Shown here: piece after piece, positions 15,868 to 25,249 of the stretch
Layout of the letters: every line of letters starts with the position of its first letter
Numbering within the stretch: position 1 is the first letter of the stretch
DNA from: Acidimicrobiaceae bacterium
GTDB lineage: Bacteria; Actinomycetota; Acidimicrobiia; Acidimicrobiales; Palsa-688
Length of the DNA: 40,701 bases
Direction of reading: 5' to 3'
NCBI GenBank assembly: GCA_003166025.1
Contig: PMWT01000066.1
Span: 92,637 to 133,337, forward strand
Made by a program: the position numbers and the translations under genes
Notes under the pieces: model-generated
What the model saw: only the letters and a program-made list of their open reading frames with translations
Told to the model about the DNA's origin: nothing
The model's database searches: none

Positions 15868-16178
15868 GAAGTCGAGTGGGCGTTTTGATCGCTGCAGCCA
15901 AGCCAGTGGCCCATACGTCCCTTCAGTGGTCGACATTGGCGTGGATCGCGGGGGCCGTCGTGGCAGCTGCCCTGATTATCGCCATTATCGTTGTCTTGTC
16001 GCGCCGGCCAAAATCTATGGAAGTCGGTATGGCAGAGTTCTCGCGTTCACTTCAGGCTGTCGCACCTGCTCATCGACCTCCCCATCGCCCGGCCCCCGAC
16101 CAGGCGCGCCCGAGCCCGGACAAAGCACCCGAACTCCGACCCGCCAGATCACCGAGAGGGGGGACTGACGCTGTCTAG
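15864..16178 (+). CDS. Small single-pass membrane protein upstream of mreB
   Basis: 104 residues from TTG 15864, which overlaps the moaE stop; GTG 15876 is an alternative start. One strong membrane helix is at about 27-46 (LAWIAGAVVAAALIIAIIVV), followed by a basic SRRPKS and a Pro/Arg-rich cytoplasmic tail. No family is recognised. Its TAG stop lies inside the first codons of mreB, an 8-nt overlap, so the two are probably translated together. A role in anchoring or modulating MreB at the membrane is a guess from this coupling only. Confidence 0.6.
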   Translation: MRSRVGVLIAAAKPVAHTSLQWSTLAWIAGAVVAAALIIAIIVVLSRRPKSMEVGMAEFSRSLQAVAPAHRPPHRPAPDQARPSPDKAPELRPARSPRGGTDAV

Positions 16179-17166
16179 GGATCTCGCAATAGACCTGGGG
16201 ACCGCCAATACGCTCGTCTACGCCAAAGGACGCGGCATCGTCTTGAACGAGCCGACCGTCATCGCTCTCGACAGCCGGACCAACACCGTGCTCAACATGG
16301 GCCGGGAGGCGTGGCAGATGATCGGGCGCACGCCCGGCTACATCGTGGCGGTACGGCCCCTGCGCAAGGGGGCTATCACGGATTTCGATATCACGCAACG
16401 CATGATCGAACTGTTGCTTAAACGGGCCGGGATCTCTCGCTTCGGGCGTCCCCGCGTGCTGATCTGCGTCCCGTCAGCCATTACCGCCGTCGAGCGTAGG
16501 GCTGTCGAAGAAGCGGCCCGGGCCGCAGGGGCCAACAGTGTGAGCCTGATCGAGCAGCCCACGGCAGCCGCCATCGGTGCCGGCTTGCCCATTCACCAGC
16601 CCTTGGGGAACATGGTGTGCGACATCGGGGGTGGGACGACCGAGACCGCCGTGATCTCCCTGGGGGGTGTCGTCGCCCTGGAGGCAATCCGGGTGGGCAG
16701 CTTCGACATCGACGCCACCATCCAGGCCTACGTGCGCCGGGAGTACGGCATCGCCATCGGGGAACGGACGGCAGAGGAGATCAAGGTGGCGATTGGTTCG
16801 GCGTGGCCCTTGGACGACTCCGTCAAGGCCGAAGTCCGGGGACGCGACCTGATGAGCGGGCTGCCCAAGACCGTCATCCTCGCCCCCGAAGAGGTCCGAG
16901 AAGCCATCGAGGAGCAGGTCGGGGCCATCGTCGACGCCGTGCTGCGCTGCCTCGGGTCGGCCCCGCCCGAGCTTTCGCAGGATCTGCTCACCCAGGGCCT
17001 TCACCTGGTCGGAGGCGGAGGGATGCTCAAGGGCCTCGACCGAAGGCTGTCAGAGGAGACTGGCCTGCCGGTGAAACTGGTCGAGGCCCCTCTCGAATGC
17101 GTGGTCATGGGGGCCGGCAAGTGCATCGAGAACTTCGACGCCGTGCACGACCTGCTTCTTAGTTGA
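16171..17166 (+). CDS. mreB: Rod-shape actin homologue MreB, probable CTG start
   Basis: Bacterial actin that guides lateral wall synthesis. The 331-residue protein has the actin-fold nucleotide motifs: phosphate-1 loop DLGTANTLVY near the start, phosphate-2 CDIGGGTTETAV in the middle, the adenosine motif LVGGGGMLKGLD, and the ending ECVVMGAGKCIEN. No ATG, GTG or TTG lies in frame at the right place. The strongest option is CTG 16171, giving (M)SRDLAIDLGTANT, which matches the usual MreB N-terminus, with GAGAGGGGGG ending 7 nt upstream; CTG 16165 is the alternative. It overlaps the upstream small membrane protein by 8 nt. mreC, mreD, rodA and pbp2 are not in the window. Confidence 0.92.
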   Translation: MSRDLAIDLGTANTLVYAKGRGIVLNEPTVIALDSRTNTVLNMGREAWQMIGRTPGYIVAVRPLRKGAITDFDITQRMIELLLKRAGISRFGRPRVLICVPSAITAVERRAVEEAARAAGANSVSLIEQPTAAAIGAGLPIHQPLGNMVCDIGGGTTETAVISLGGVVALEAIRVGSFDIDATIQAYVRREYGIAIGERTAEEIKVAIGSAWPLDDSVKAEVRGRDLMSGLPKTVILAPEEVREAIEEQVGAIVDAVLRCLGSAPPELSQDLLTQGLHLVGGGGMLKGLDRRLSEETGLPVKLVEAPLECVVMGAGKCIENFDAVHDLLLS

Positions 17167-17191
17167 AGGCACGTGGCCTTTTGGTCGTCAG

Positions 17192-17220
17192 CCGATCAGG
17201 TCTGGACCGATCAGGTCTGG
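17192..17220. repeat. Tandem 14-bp direct repeat between mreB and HEAT gene
   Basis: CCGATCAGGTCTGG occurs twice without mismatch (17192-17205 and 17207-17220), one base apart, in the gap between two convergent genes; the second copy overlaps the last codons of the HEAT gene. Function unknown; a slippage product or part of the 3' UTR. Confidence 0.6.
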
Positions 17221-17909
17221 GCTGGCCGGGGCCTGCTCGGACGGGTGCGCTGGCCGAGCACGTCTTCGGCCCCCTGGCGGACCTGCCAATCGGGGTCACT
17301 AACGGCTTTGCGGAGCGCCCCTTGCACTTCGTCGCCGTCGAAAGCATCCTCGAAGCCCGCCAGGGCGATGACCGCCCGGCGCCGGACGGCCGCCTTGTCC
17401 CCCAGAGCGCTGAGCACGGCCACCAGGCCGTCGGGTTGGCCCAGGGCCCCGAGGGCAGCTACGGCCGCCTCCCGGCACAGGGGGTCGCCGTGGCCCGTCG
17501 CCACTGTACTGAGGGCCGCTGCTACGCCGGCCGGCTGTTCGGCGCCACCGAACTCGCCCAGCGCATAGCAGGCCGCCTCCACCACCGACGCGGCCGTGTC
17601 TGTAAGGACAATCACCAGCTCGTCCACCAGCGTGGCCGTCTCTGGGCCCAGGTCGGCCCTCGCCCTGCGACCGGCAACCTCGCACGCTCGCCGTCGGACC
17701 CCTTCTTGCGGGTCAGCCATCGCCCTGATGATGTCCTGCGCTTGGAGGGACCCCATCCTGGCCAGAGCGTTGAGCGCGCTCCCACGTGCCCCGGGGGACG
17801 GGTCGTTCAGAGCGCCGCGGGCTACGGTCTCCTGCCCGGTGTGACCAGCCACGACGACCGTCCGGCGGCGCGCCGCGTCTGGTCTCGTGGGGTCAGGACC
17901 GAGTGCCAT
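17211..17909 (-). CDS. HEAT-repeat protein
   Basis: 232 residues made almost wholly of HEAT/PBS-lyase-type helical repeats of about 30-38 residues. Recurring motifs include DPSPGARGSALNALARMG, VVEAACYALGEFGG, LCREAAVAALGALG, VRRRAVIALAGF and WQVRQGAEDVLGQ. Such solenoids are protein-interaction scaffolds; no catalytic domain is attached. No signal peptide or membrane helix is seen. The gene is convergent with mreB and divergent from the YlbL gene about 90 bp away. The start is ATG 17909, with no clear ribosome site. Confidence 0.8.
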   Translation of the reverse strand: MALGPDPTRPDAARRRTVVVAGHTGQETVARGALNDPSPGARGSALNALARMGSLQAQDIIRAMADPQEGVRRRACEVAGRRARADLGPETATLVDELVIVLTDTAASVVEAACYALGEFGGAEQPAGVAAALSTVATGHGDPLCREAAVAALGALGQPDGLVAVLSALGDKAAVRRRAVIALAGFEDAFDGDEVQGALRKAVSDPDWQVRQGAEDVLGQRTRPSRPRPAQT

Positions 17910-18000
17910 CAGCCCGGACCAGGACGACCAGAGCCATGACCCACGAGGCGCGTGGCCCGGGCACAGCCGCCCGGAACGGTAGCCGCAACGGCAAGGTCAC

Positions 18001-19239
18001 ATGGCAACCTGGGAAGAGCATGGTGCAGTCCGGGCGGTGAACGACATCCAAATGACTGTACCGAGCCCGGACGGCCCGGCGGGGCCCGGCCCCGGGACAC
18101 GGTGGCCCGGCTTCCTGGTGAGCCTGGTCCTATTGGTGGCCATTGTCGTCGGGGTGCCGACCGCTATCGCCGTGCACGAGGCCAACGGCTACTACCTTTT
18201 CTCCCCGGGAACGGCCCCGTTGATAACCACGAGCAGCCAGTGCCGCACCAGCGGCGGCGGCGAGCTGGCACTTCCCGACGGCACTCCATGCGTCCGGCTC
18301 GTACTTCCAGCGGGCAAGGCTCACCCTGTAAAAGGCTCGCTGTTCATGGTGGACGTCGAGGTGGGCCAGGCCGGACCGGTGGACTGGGCGGAGTGGGAAC
18401 TCGGCCTGCTCGGTAAGCAGGACCAGATGGTCCCCGCGGCCGAGTACGTCGGCACGACGCCGACCTCAGAGCTCGGCTGCCAGGACACTCAGGAGATGGT
18501 CTCGGCCGACCAGTACGCCGCTTTGGCGGCTCTGGCGCGTCTGCACTACAAGGTCGCCGAAATCCCTGATGGTGTCCAGGTCGACGAAGTCCTGGGCTCG
18601 ACGCCGGCTTGGCAGGCGGGTATCAATTGCAACGACGTCATCACTGCCGTCAATAGTCGGCCTGTGCTCAGCCTTCAGGAGTTCGTCAAAGCGCTGGCGC
18701 CCGTACCGGCGGGGACGGTGGTGGTCTTGACCGACTACCCGGCCGCAGGCGGTGGCGTCAAGCGCATCAAGGTCCGCCTGACGCGCCCTCCGGCGAGCGT
18801 CGTCGCCCAAGGCTTCGAGGGCAAGTCCTACCTGGGTGTAGACGTCCAGGACCGGGTAAAGCTCCAACTTCCTTTCCCGGTGTCGGTGGAGGCCGGTGAG
18901 ATCGGCGGCCCTTCGGCCGGCCTGGCCTTCACTCTCGCCATCATGGACTCGTTGTCCAACGGCAAGTTGACGGGCGGGCACAAGGTCGCCGCCACCGGGA
19001 CGATGGACCCGGCCGGAGACGTCGGTCAGGTGGGCGGGGTCCAGGAAAAGACGGCTGCCGTCGAAAAAGCAGGCGCCCAGGTGTTTTTCGTGCCCCAAGC
19101 GGAGTACCAAGACGCCGAGAGCGTCGCCGGCCACAACCTCGTCGTGGTGCCCGTCACCTCGCTGAGCCAGGTGCTGCAAATCCTCCGACAACGCTATGGG
19201 GGCGATGTGCCCGGATTGTCGAGCGCGGGCAAAGCTTAA
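18001..19239 (+). CDS. YlbL-family PDZ-Lon (S16) membrane protease
   Basis: 412 residues. One membrane helix lies near residue 38-58 (FLVSLVLLVAIVVGVPTAIA), then an extracytoplasmic segment, a PDZ domain at about 190-260 (LGSTPAWQAGINCNDVITAVN) and a Lon C-terminal proteolytic domain. The Ser-Lys dyad is intact: S305 in GEIGGPSAGLAF and K350 in GGVQEKTAA. This is the YlbL/SdrC type, a membrane-tethered Lon-like protease found across Actinobacteria and Firmicutes. ATG 18001 is used; an in-frame ATG at 18052 is also possible. It is likely a working protease, in contrast to the triad-less PDZ protein 3 kb upstream. Confidence 0.92.
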   Translation: MATWEEHGAVRAVNDIQMTVPSPDGPAGPGPGTRWPGFLVSLVLLVAIVVGVPTAIAVHEANGYYLFSPGTAPLITTSSQCRTSGGGELALPDGTPCVRLVLPAGKAHPVKGSLFMVDVEVGQAGPVDWAEWELGLLGKQDQMVPAAEYVGTTPTSELGCQDTQEMVSADQYAALAALARLHYKVAEIPDGVQVDEVLGSTPAWQAGINCNDVITAVNSRPVLSLQEFVKALAPVPAGTVVVLTDYPAAGGGVKRIKVRLTRPPASVVAQGFEGKSYLGVDVQDRVKLQLPFPVSVEAGEIGGPSAGLAFTLAIMDSLSNGKLTGGHKVAATGTMDPAGDVGQVGGVQEKTAAVEKAGAQVFFVPQAEYQDAESVAGHNLVVVPVTSLSQVLQILRQRYGGDVPGLSSAGKA

Positions 19240-19335
19240 CCCCCCCAGTGGGACCGTCCGCAACGATATGCGGTAATTGCATTGTCTAGGCCGAAAAGAG
19301 CCCGCAGGGTTCCACAAACGCAGGCGGGGCGGGCC

Positions 19336-19341
19336 TAGGCT
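19336..19341 (+). promoter_or_regulatory. Leaderless-type -10 box (TAGGCT) of DivIVA-fusion gene
   Basis: TAGGCT ends 8 nt before ATG 19350, with no Shine-Dalgarno between. Confidence 0.45.
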
Positions 19342-19349
19342 GTTGGGTC

Positions 19350-21740
19350 ATGCCGACTGAGCCTCTCCGTCCCCGCCACGTTGATGTCCCTGAGATGTCG
19401 GCGGACACGATCGAGGGGCGCCGTTTCGCTCAGAGTTGGCGGGGTTATGACCCCGAGGAGGTCAAGCAGTTCCTCGGCCAGGTGGCAGAGCAAGTACGAG
19501 CTCTGCGGGAGCGTTACGAAAACACAGAATCTGCCCGGCGGGAGGCCGAAGAGCGCGCCGCCCACCCCCAGATGGACGAGGCGACCTTGATGTCGGCGGT
19601 GGGTGAGGAGACGGCCGGCATCCTGCGCAGTGCGCACAGCGCGGCAGCGGAGATTTCGGCCAAGGCAGAAGTAAACGCGCAAACGGTCTTGGCGGCGGCG
19701 CAGGCCAAGGCAAACGAGCTCATCGCTCAAGCCGAATCTCTACTGGCGACGCAGACCGCGGAAGCCGAAGCGGTCGCCGCTGATATTCGAGAAAGTGCAT
19801 TGGCTGACGCACAACAGTTGAGGGACGCAGCCCGCCAGGACGCCGACTCCATGGCCGCCACGGCAGGACGGGACTACCAGGAAACGGTGCAGGCGGCCCA
19901 GGCCTTGAGAGAGAAAATCCTCACGGACCTCGCCCGGCGCCGCAAGCTCGGCAGCGTACAGGTAGAGCAGTTGCGGGCGGGCCGCGAACGGCTCCTCGAC
20001 GCCTACCTCGTCGTCCGCCACACCCTTGACCAGGTCACCGACGAGTTGCAGCGGGCCGACGCCGAGGCGCGGGCGGCCGCCGACGCCGTGGGCCACCAGA
20101 ATGCCGTCGAACGCCCCGACGAACCAGTCGACCTTCGCCATGAAGACACTTGGGACGCGTTGACCGCGTTCAGCGACCCGAAGTCGCCGGCTGAGGCAAA
20201 ACCCCTGCCCACGGCCTCAACAGGCGTGGGCGAGCTCACGGTCATGGCACCAAAAGCCACTGAGGTGGCGGCGGCGGGGGCTGGACCGTCCGGGACGGGC
20301 CCCTCGGTGCTAGGCCCGCCGGTACTCGGTCCGCCTGTGGCCATCCCCGTTCCCTCCGTAATGGGCCCGTCCGTCCTAGTTCCTTCCGTGCTGGGCTCGT
20401 CCGTGCTGGGCTCGTCCGTGCTGGGCTCAGTCGTCGAGCCGCCACCAGGCACGCCGGCCACGGTCAACTTGCTACCCGCCCCTCCGGCGCCGACCACAGC
20501 TGAAAGACCGACCACTGAGGGGCTCAAGCTCAAGAGCACCAGCGGTGCACAGTCCCAGGCCATCGTCGCCCCCGAAGATGCCATCGAAAGCGTCAGGCTC
20601 CTTCGCCAAGACAACCCGCCCAGCCCGGCAGAGGCGACGGGACCTGACACTCCCCCCGTCACCGGCAAAGCTGGGACCGACGAAGGCGCCACCCCGGACG
20701 CACCGGCCGGCGCCGAAGCGACCGGGCCTCATGACGTGGAGGGACTGTTCGCCCGCATCAGGGCAAGCCGGGCCGAGGCCACGACTACGGCGCGCAAGAC
20801 CCTCGACCAGCAGGACGGCCCCGTGCCTTCCGGTAGCGACGTGACCGGCAAGGAGGCCGATGGCGACGGCACGGGAGCCCCCGCACCGAACCCGTCCGCC
20901 CAGCCCGACGAGGTGGCGGCGGTCGACAAGCCAGACGAGGGCCCCGTGGTCGGGGCTGAGGACAACGGGCACGGCCCCGGTCCGGACGAGACAAACGCTG
21001 ACCAGGAGTTCTTTCGTCGGCGCGACGCGATCACCGGCCGGCTCGAGGCCTCCTTGGCGAGGAAACTGAAGCGGGCCCTCCAGGACGAGCAAAACTCGCT
21101 GCTCGACCGGCTGCGCAACCTGAAGGTACCGGCCACGCCGGCCAACATCCTGCCCAACATCGAAGAGCACCCTGACCGGTTCGTGGAAGCGGGCCGGCCG
21201 TTGTTGGAAGAGACGGCGCGGGCGGGGGCCAATCTCGTGGCCGCCCTGTGGGGCGGCACCGTACCTCCCGATCTTGCCCTCGAAGGCCTGGACGACCTGG
21301 CGGAGGACTTGGGCCGGGCCATAGCCGAGCCTCTGCGCCAGCGTCTCGAGCTCGCCTTCCAGTCCCTGGACGAGGACAACGGCGAAGTGGCTGACGCCCT
21401 CGGCGCGGCCTACCGGGAGTGGAAGACACAGCGCATAGAAGCGGCTGCTCATGACGAGGTGGCCGCCGCCTTCTCCCGTGGTTCGTACCTGGCCTTCGCC
21501 AAAGGTACGCCGCTGCGCTGGGTGGCAGATGCCTCCGATGCCCCGTGCCCCGATTGTGAGGACAATGCGCTGGCCGGCGAGCAGGTCAAGTCGGAGCCTT
21601 GGCCCACGGGCCAGCTCTACCCCCCTGCCCACCCAGGGTGCCGGTGCGCCCTCGCCCCCGACAAGGCGCCCGTCGGCAAGCGTTCAAGGCGAGCTGGTGG
21701 CGGCGCTCTACCGTCCTCTTCTGAGGCCGTGGCGAGCTGA
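19350..21740 (+). CDS. DivIVA-domain coiled-coil protein fused to a phage minor-head-like Cys/His C-terminal domain
   Basis: 796 residues in three parts. Residues about 10-50 are a DivIVA N-terminal domain (IEGRRFAQSWRGYDPEEVKQ), followed to about 260 by Ala/Glu/Arg coiled coil, as in polar or septal scaffold proteins. Residues about 270-550 are low-complexity Pro/Ser/Val/Thr, with a tandem repeat near 345-360. From about 550 a helical domain rich in Leu/Arg/Glu leads into W-x8-C733-P-D-C736, then P-A-H761-P-G-C764-R-C766. That Cys/His ending is the signature of Mu gpF / SPP1 gp7-type phage head morphogenesis proteins and could bind zinc. No other phage gene is nearby and codon use matches the neighbours, so this is a resident chimeric gene. 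It sits between ylbL and UPF0182. Confidence 0.85.
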   Translation: MPTEPLRPRHVDVPEMSADTIEGRRFAQSWRGYDPEEVKQFLGQVAEQVRALRERYENTESARREAEERAAHPQMDEATLMSAVGEETAGILRSAHSAAAEISAKAEVNAQTVLAAAQAKANELIAQAESLLATQTAEAEAVAADIRESALADAQQLRDAARQDADSMAATAGRDYQETVQAAQALREKILTDLARRRKLGSVQVEQLRAGRERLLDAYLVVRHTLDQVTDELQRADAEARAAADAVGHQNAVERPDEPVDLRHEDTWDALTAFSDPKSPAEAKPLPTASTGVGELTVMAPKATEVAAAGAGPSGTGPSVLGPPVLGPPVAIPVPSVMGPSVLVPSVLGSSVLGSSVLGSVVEPPPGTPATVNLLPAPPAPTTAERPTTEGLKLKSTSGAQSQAIVAPEDAIESVRLLRQDNPPSPAEATGPDTPPVTGKAGTDEGATPDAPAGAEATGPHDVEGLFARIRASRAEATTTARKTLDQQDGPVPSGSDVTGKEADGDGTGAPAPNPSAQPDEVAAVDKPDEGPVVGAEDNGHGPGPDETNADQEFFRRRDAITGRLEASLARKLKRALQDEQNSLLDRLRNLKVPATPANILPNIEEHPDRFVEAGRPLLEETARAGANLVAALWGGTVPPDLALEGLDDLAEDLGRAIAEPLRQRLELAFQSLDEDNGEVADALGAAYREWKTQRIEAAAHDEVAAAFSRGSYLAFAKGTPLRWVADASDAPCPDCEDNALAGEQVKSEPWPTGQLYPPAHPGCRCALAPDKAPVGKRSRRAGGGALPSSSEAVAS
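20385..20429 (+). repeat. 15-bp tandem repeat inside the DivIVA-fusion gene
   Basis: Three copies of TCCGTGCTGGGCTCG (the last differing at its final base) encode repeating SVLGS units in the disordered linker. Related SVLGP and SVMGP units precede it. Confidence 0.75.
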
Positions 21741-21778
21741 AGGCGTGCGACTGCTCGCGCACCCCTAGGCCGCCCCTA

Positions 21779-21784
21779 TAGGCT
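21779..21784 (+). promoter_or_regulatory. Leaderless-type -10 box (TAGGCT) of UPF0182 gene
   Basis: TAGGCT ends 5 nt before GTG 21790; the spacing suits transcription starting on the start codon. Confidence 0.45.
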
Positions 21785-21789
21785 CCGGG

Positions 21790-24700
21790 GTGCCGATGCG
21801 AGCACAGTCTGAACTACCGCGACACCTTCCCAGGACCAGCCGCCGCATGAGATGGGCTATCGGCATCGTCGTCCTGGTCGTCATCATCGTGCTCGCCCTG
21901 GCACAGCGCCTCGCCTCCTTCTACACCGATCTGCTGTGGTTCCGGTCGGTCGACCTCAGCTCGGTGTGGACAAAGACGATCACCGTCGAGGCGGGTCTCG
22001 GCGCCACCTTCTGCGTGATCTTCTTCGGCTTGTTGTGGGGGAACCTATGGCTGTCCGACCGCCTCGCCCCGAGTGCCGTCCTGGCATCGCCCGGGGACGA
22101 GCTCGTGGCCCGGTGGCAACAGCTCGCAGCCAACCACATGAAGTGGATCCGCTTGGTCGTGGCCATCCTGTTCGCACTGATCGGCGGGCTCAGTGCTCAT
22201 GCGCAATGGAACAACTGGCTGCTCTTTTCCAATGCCGCCTCGTTCACGACGGCCTCGGCACCATGGAAGAACGGCCTCGACCCGCTCAACCACCTGAACG
22301 ACGGCTTCTATGTCTTCAGGCTGCCCTTCCTCGACTGGGTCGTCGGTTGGGCGTTCTCAGCCCTAGTGGTGACGCTGCTGCTGTGCGTGGTCGCCCACTA
22401 CCTTAACGGGGGGATCCGGCCCGGCTCGCCCGTGCAGAGGGTAAGCCCTCGGGTCAAGGCCCACCTGTCCGTGCTGCTCGCGGTCCTGGCGTTGGTCCAA
22501 GGGGTCAACTACTACCTACAACGCCTTTCGTTGGTGCTGTCGACCAAGTACGTGGTCGACGGTCCGACCTATACGATCGTTCATGCCGTTCGCCCGGCAC
22601 TGGTGCTGCTTGTCGCCATATCCGTCATAGCGGCGGCACTGTTCCTCTACAACGTGCGCCAACAGGGCTGGTTGTTACCCGTCGTCGCCGTCGCCCTATG
22701 GGCCATCGTCTGGGCCCTGGTGGCCAACGTCTACCCGGCGCTGGTGCAGGCACTGGTAGTCAACCCCGCGGAGAACGTGAAGGAAGCTCCTTACATCCAG
22801 GACAACATCACGGCCACCACCTTCGCCTATAACCTCCAGAGCGTTACGAGCCAACCCTTCCAGGGCAATGCCCCTATCACGGCTTCGGAGGTCACCGGGA
22901 ACTCCCCGACTGCTCAGGCCAACCAGCAGAGCCTCTCCAACGTCCCGCTCCTCGACCCCACCATCATGGGCTCTACCTTCACCAAGGAGCAGGGGTTCCG
23001 TGGCTATTACAGCATGAGCGGGCCGAGCAGCGACCGTTACGACCTGGCCTCGCCCCAGGGAGGGACGACCAAAGAAACCCAGGTGCTGATCTCGGCCCGC
23101 GAGCTCAACGAGGCCGGGGTCGCTTCCAACTGGGTCAACCAGCACCTGCAGTACACGCACGGCTATGGCGCCGTCGTGGCCCCGGCCAACCAGGAAGGGG
23201 TCGGATCCTCGGGTTACCCGAGCTTCACGCTTAGCGGGGTGCCACCCACAGGCCAGCCGTCTCTTTCCGCGCAACCCCGGGTCTATTTCGACGACAACTC
23301 CCAGTCGAGCAGCGGCTACGTGATAGCGAACTCGGCCGAGGCCGAGCTTGACTACGAAGACCCGAACACCGGTGCTCAGATTTCCAACCACTACGACGGC
23401 ACCGGTGGGGTCGCCATCGGAGGGTTCCTTCGCCGGCTGACTTTTGCCATTAGTTTCGGTGATTACAACATCCTGATCTCGGGGCAGGTCACACCGCAGG
23501 CGAAGATCCTGTACTTCCGAAATGTCGTCCAGCGGGTGGAAAAAGTGGCGCCATTCCTTTCGTACGACAGCGACCCCTATCCGGTCGCGCTCAACGACCG
23601 TCTTTACTGGGTGGTCGACGCCTACACCACCACTGACAACTTCCCCGCATCCGAGCAGGCAGACGTGAGCCGGGTAGCACAGACCAGCGGGCTCTTGAAC
23701 CAACCGTTCAACTACGTCCGCAACTCCGTAAAGGCGGTCGTCGACGCGTACAACGGCAAGATTTGGTTCTTTGTCCAGGACCCCAACGACCCGATAATAC
23801 AAACTTATGACAACGCTTTCCCCCACCTGTTCACCCAGATGGACCGGGCCGACTCCATCATCCCCGGCATAACTGACCATTGGAGGTACCCGGAGGACAT
23901 CTTCACCGTCCAGACCAATATGTACAGGAGTTATCACCAGCAGATCGCATCGGTCTTTTACACCAAGGCCCAGCAGTGGGCGATACCCCAGAACCCGGCA
24001 TCGGGAGAAGTGGGCTCAGCCACCACAACCGTGGCCACTCTTCCCGGCGCCTTCTCGTCCCCGGTGACGGTACCGAGCGTCTCACAAAGCGTTATGCCCG
24101 TCTACGAGCTGCTCGCCTTGCCCGGACAGACCCAACAGAGCTTCGCCCTGGTCCAGCCGTTCGTCCCGTCATCAAATGGGGACAAGCAGACCCTGACGGC
24201 CTTTATGACGGCCTCTTCCGATCCCGACGACTACGGTCAGCTCACCGTATACACCATCCCTGCCGGCCAGACCGTGGACGGGCCTTATCTCGTATCGACG
24301 GCTGTCGCCACCAACAGTTCGATCTCCCAGGAGATCACCCTCTTGGACCAGCATGGTTCCAAGGTCGTCCTCGGCAGCGTGATCATGACCCCGATCGGCG
24401 AGTCGTTGCTGTACATACAGCCTATGTACGTGGAACAAGTGCAAAACGGCGTGCCCCGTCTCAACGACGTCGTGGTGGTGTACAACAACAACGCCTACCA
24501 CTCGGGGTCCGGCTCCCCCTCTCTCGACCTCGCCCTTTGCAACGTGGCCAACGCGGGCAACAGCCACCCCTTTGCCCGTTATTGCAACGGCGCGGCGCCA
24601 ACAACGACCACGACGACTCCGGCCCATAAGAAGACAAGCCCGCCCCCTGGCAAGACCGTTCCCTCCACGACCACCTCTACCACCGTGCCCGCGAGCACCA

Positions 24701-24990
24701 CCTCGACGACCCTGGCACTGCCTTCCCAACGAGCCAGCCTGGTCCAGGACCTCGACCGGGCCAACCAGGATTTCGCTTACGCCGACGCCGCCCTGAAGCA
24801 AGGCGACCTCGCCACCTACCAAAACGACATACGGGCCGGCGAAGCGCTGGTGGCCTTGGCCACCAAACTGGCAGCTACGACCGGGGCGACCACCACCGCC
24901 ACGACGTCGCGACCTCCGGCCGCGACGTCCACTACCAGCACCAGTACGGCCATCCCTGTAGGTGGGCGGGGCAGTAGCACAACCTCATAA
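21790..24990 (+). CDS. UPF0182 (COG1615) large membrane protein
   Basis: 1066 residues. About seven membrane helices fill the first 330 residues, including the family-typical FYTDLLWFRSVDL after helix 1. A large extracytoplasmic domain follows (about 330-910) with conserved aromatic/Asp segments such as QPFNYVRNSVKAVVDAYNGK and HWRYPEDIFTVQTNMYRSYH. After about 920 comes a Thr/Pro-rich linker, a short helical segment (LVQDLDRANQDFAYADAALKQ) and a Thr-rich end. The family is widespread in Actinobacteria and cyanobacteria with no settled function. The length is normal. The GTG start is set by the -10 box 5 nt upstream. Confidence 0.95.
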   Translation: MPMRAQSELPRHLPRTSRRMRWAIGIVVLVVIIVLALAQRLASFYTDLLWFRSVDLSSVWTKTITVEAGLGATFCVIFFGLLWGNLWLSDRLAPSAVLASPGDELVARWQQLAANHMKWIRLVVAILFALIGGLSAHAQWNNWLLFSNAASFTTASAPWKNGLDPLNHLNDGFYVFRLPFLDWVVGWAFSALVVTLLLCVVAHYLNGGIRPGSPVQRVSPRVKAHLSVLLAVLALVQGVNYYLQRLSLVLSTKYVVDGPTYTIVHAVRPALVLLVAISVIAAALFLYNVRQQGWLLPVVAVALWAIVWALVANVYPALVQALVVNPAENVKEAPYIQDNITATTFAYNLQSVTSQPFQGNAPITASEVTGNSPTAQANQQSLSNVPLLDPTIMGSTFTKEQGFRGYYSMSGPSSDRYDLASPQGGTTKETQVLISARELNEAGVASNWVNQHLQYTHGYGAVVAPANQEGVGSSGYPSFTLSGVPPTGQPSLSAQPRVYFDDNSQSSSGYVIANSAEAELDYEDPNTGAQISNHYDGTGGVAIGGFLRRLTFAISFGDYNILISGQVTPQAKILYFRNVVQRVEKVAPFLSYDSDPYPVALNDRLYWVVDAYTTTDNFPASEQADVSRVAQTSGLLNQPFNYVRNSVKAVVDAYNGKIWFFVQDPNDPIIQTYDNAFPHLFTQMDRADSIIPGITDHWRYPEDIFTVQTNMYRSYHQQIASVFYTKAQQWAIPQNPASGEVGSATTTVATLPGAFSSPVTVPSVSQSVMPVYELLALPGQTQQSFALVQPFVPSSNGDKQTLTAFMTASSDPDDYGQLTVYTIPAGQTVDGPYLVSTAVATNSSISQEITLLDQHGSKVVLGSVIMTPIGESLLYIQPMYVEQVQNGVPRLNDVVVVYNNNAYHSGSGSPSLDLALCNVANAGNSHPFARYCNGAAPTTTTTTPAHKKTSPPPGKTVPSTTTSTTVPASTTSTTLALPSQRASLVQDLDRANQDFAYADAALKQGDLATYQNDIRAGEALVALATKLAATTGATTTATTSRPPAATSTTSTSTAIPVGGRGSSTTS

Positions 24991-25249
24991 CGGCAGCGCC
25001 CGAGCTTGAGCGGCCCGTGGGCCCGTTCGGGTTCTTCCTCAGGTCTGGCGGCGAGCACCGGCCCAGTCGAGAGCCGGGCCCTGAGGGGGGACGGGTTTCC
25101 TATCCTGCCGAGGTATTTGGAGGCCTCCCGACATGGGTGGAACGCCACCGTTGCGCGAGCACCTACAGCAGAGGCCCCCCGGCCACTAAGATTGAGTATG
25201 GCCGGCGGGCTGGGTCTGCCGGGCCCTCTCCCTCTGAAGATTGGTGCCC

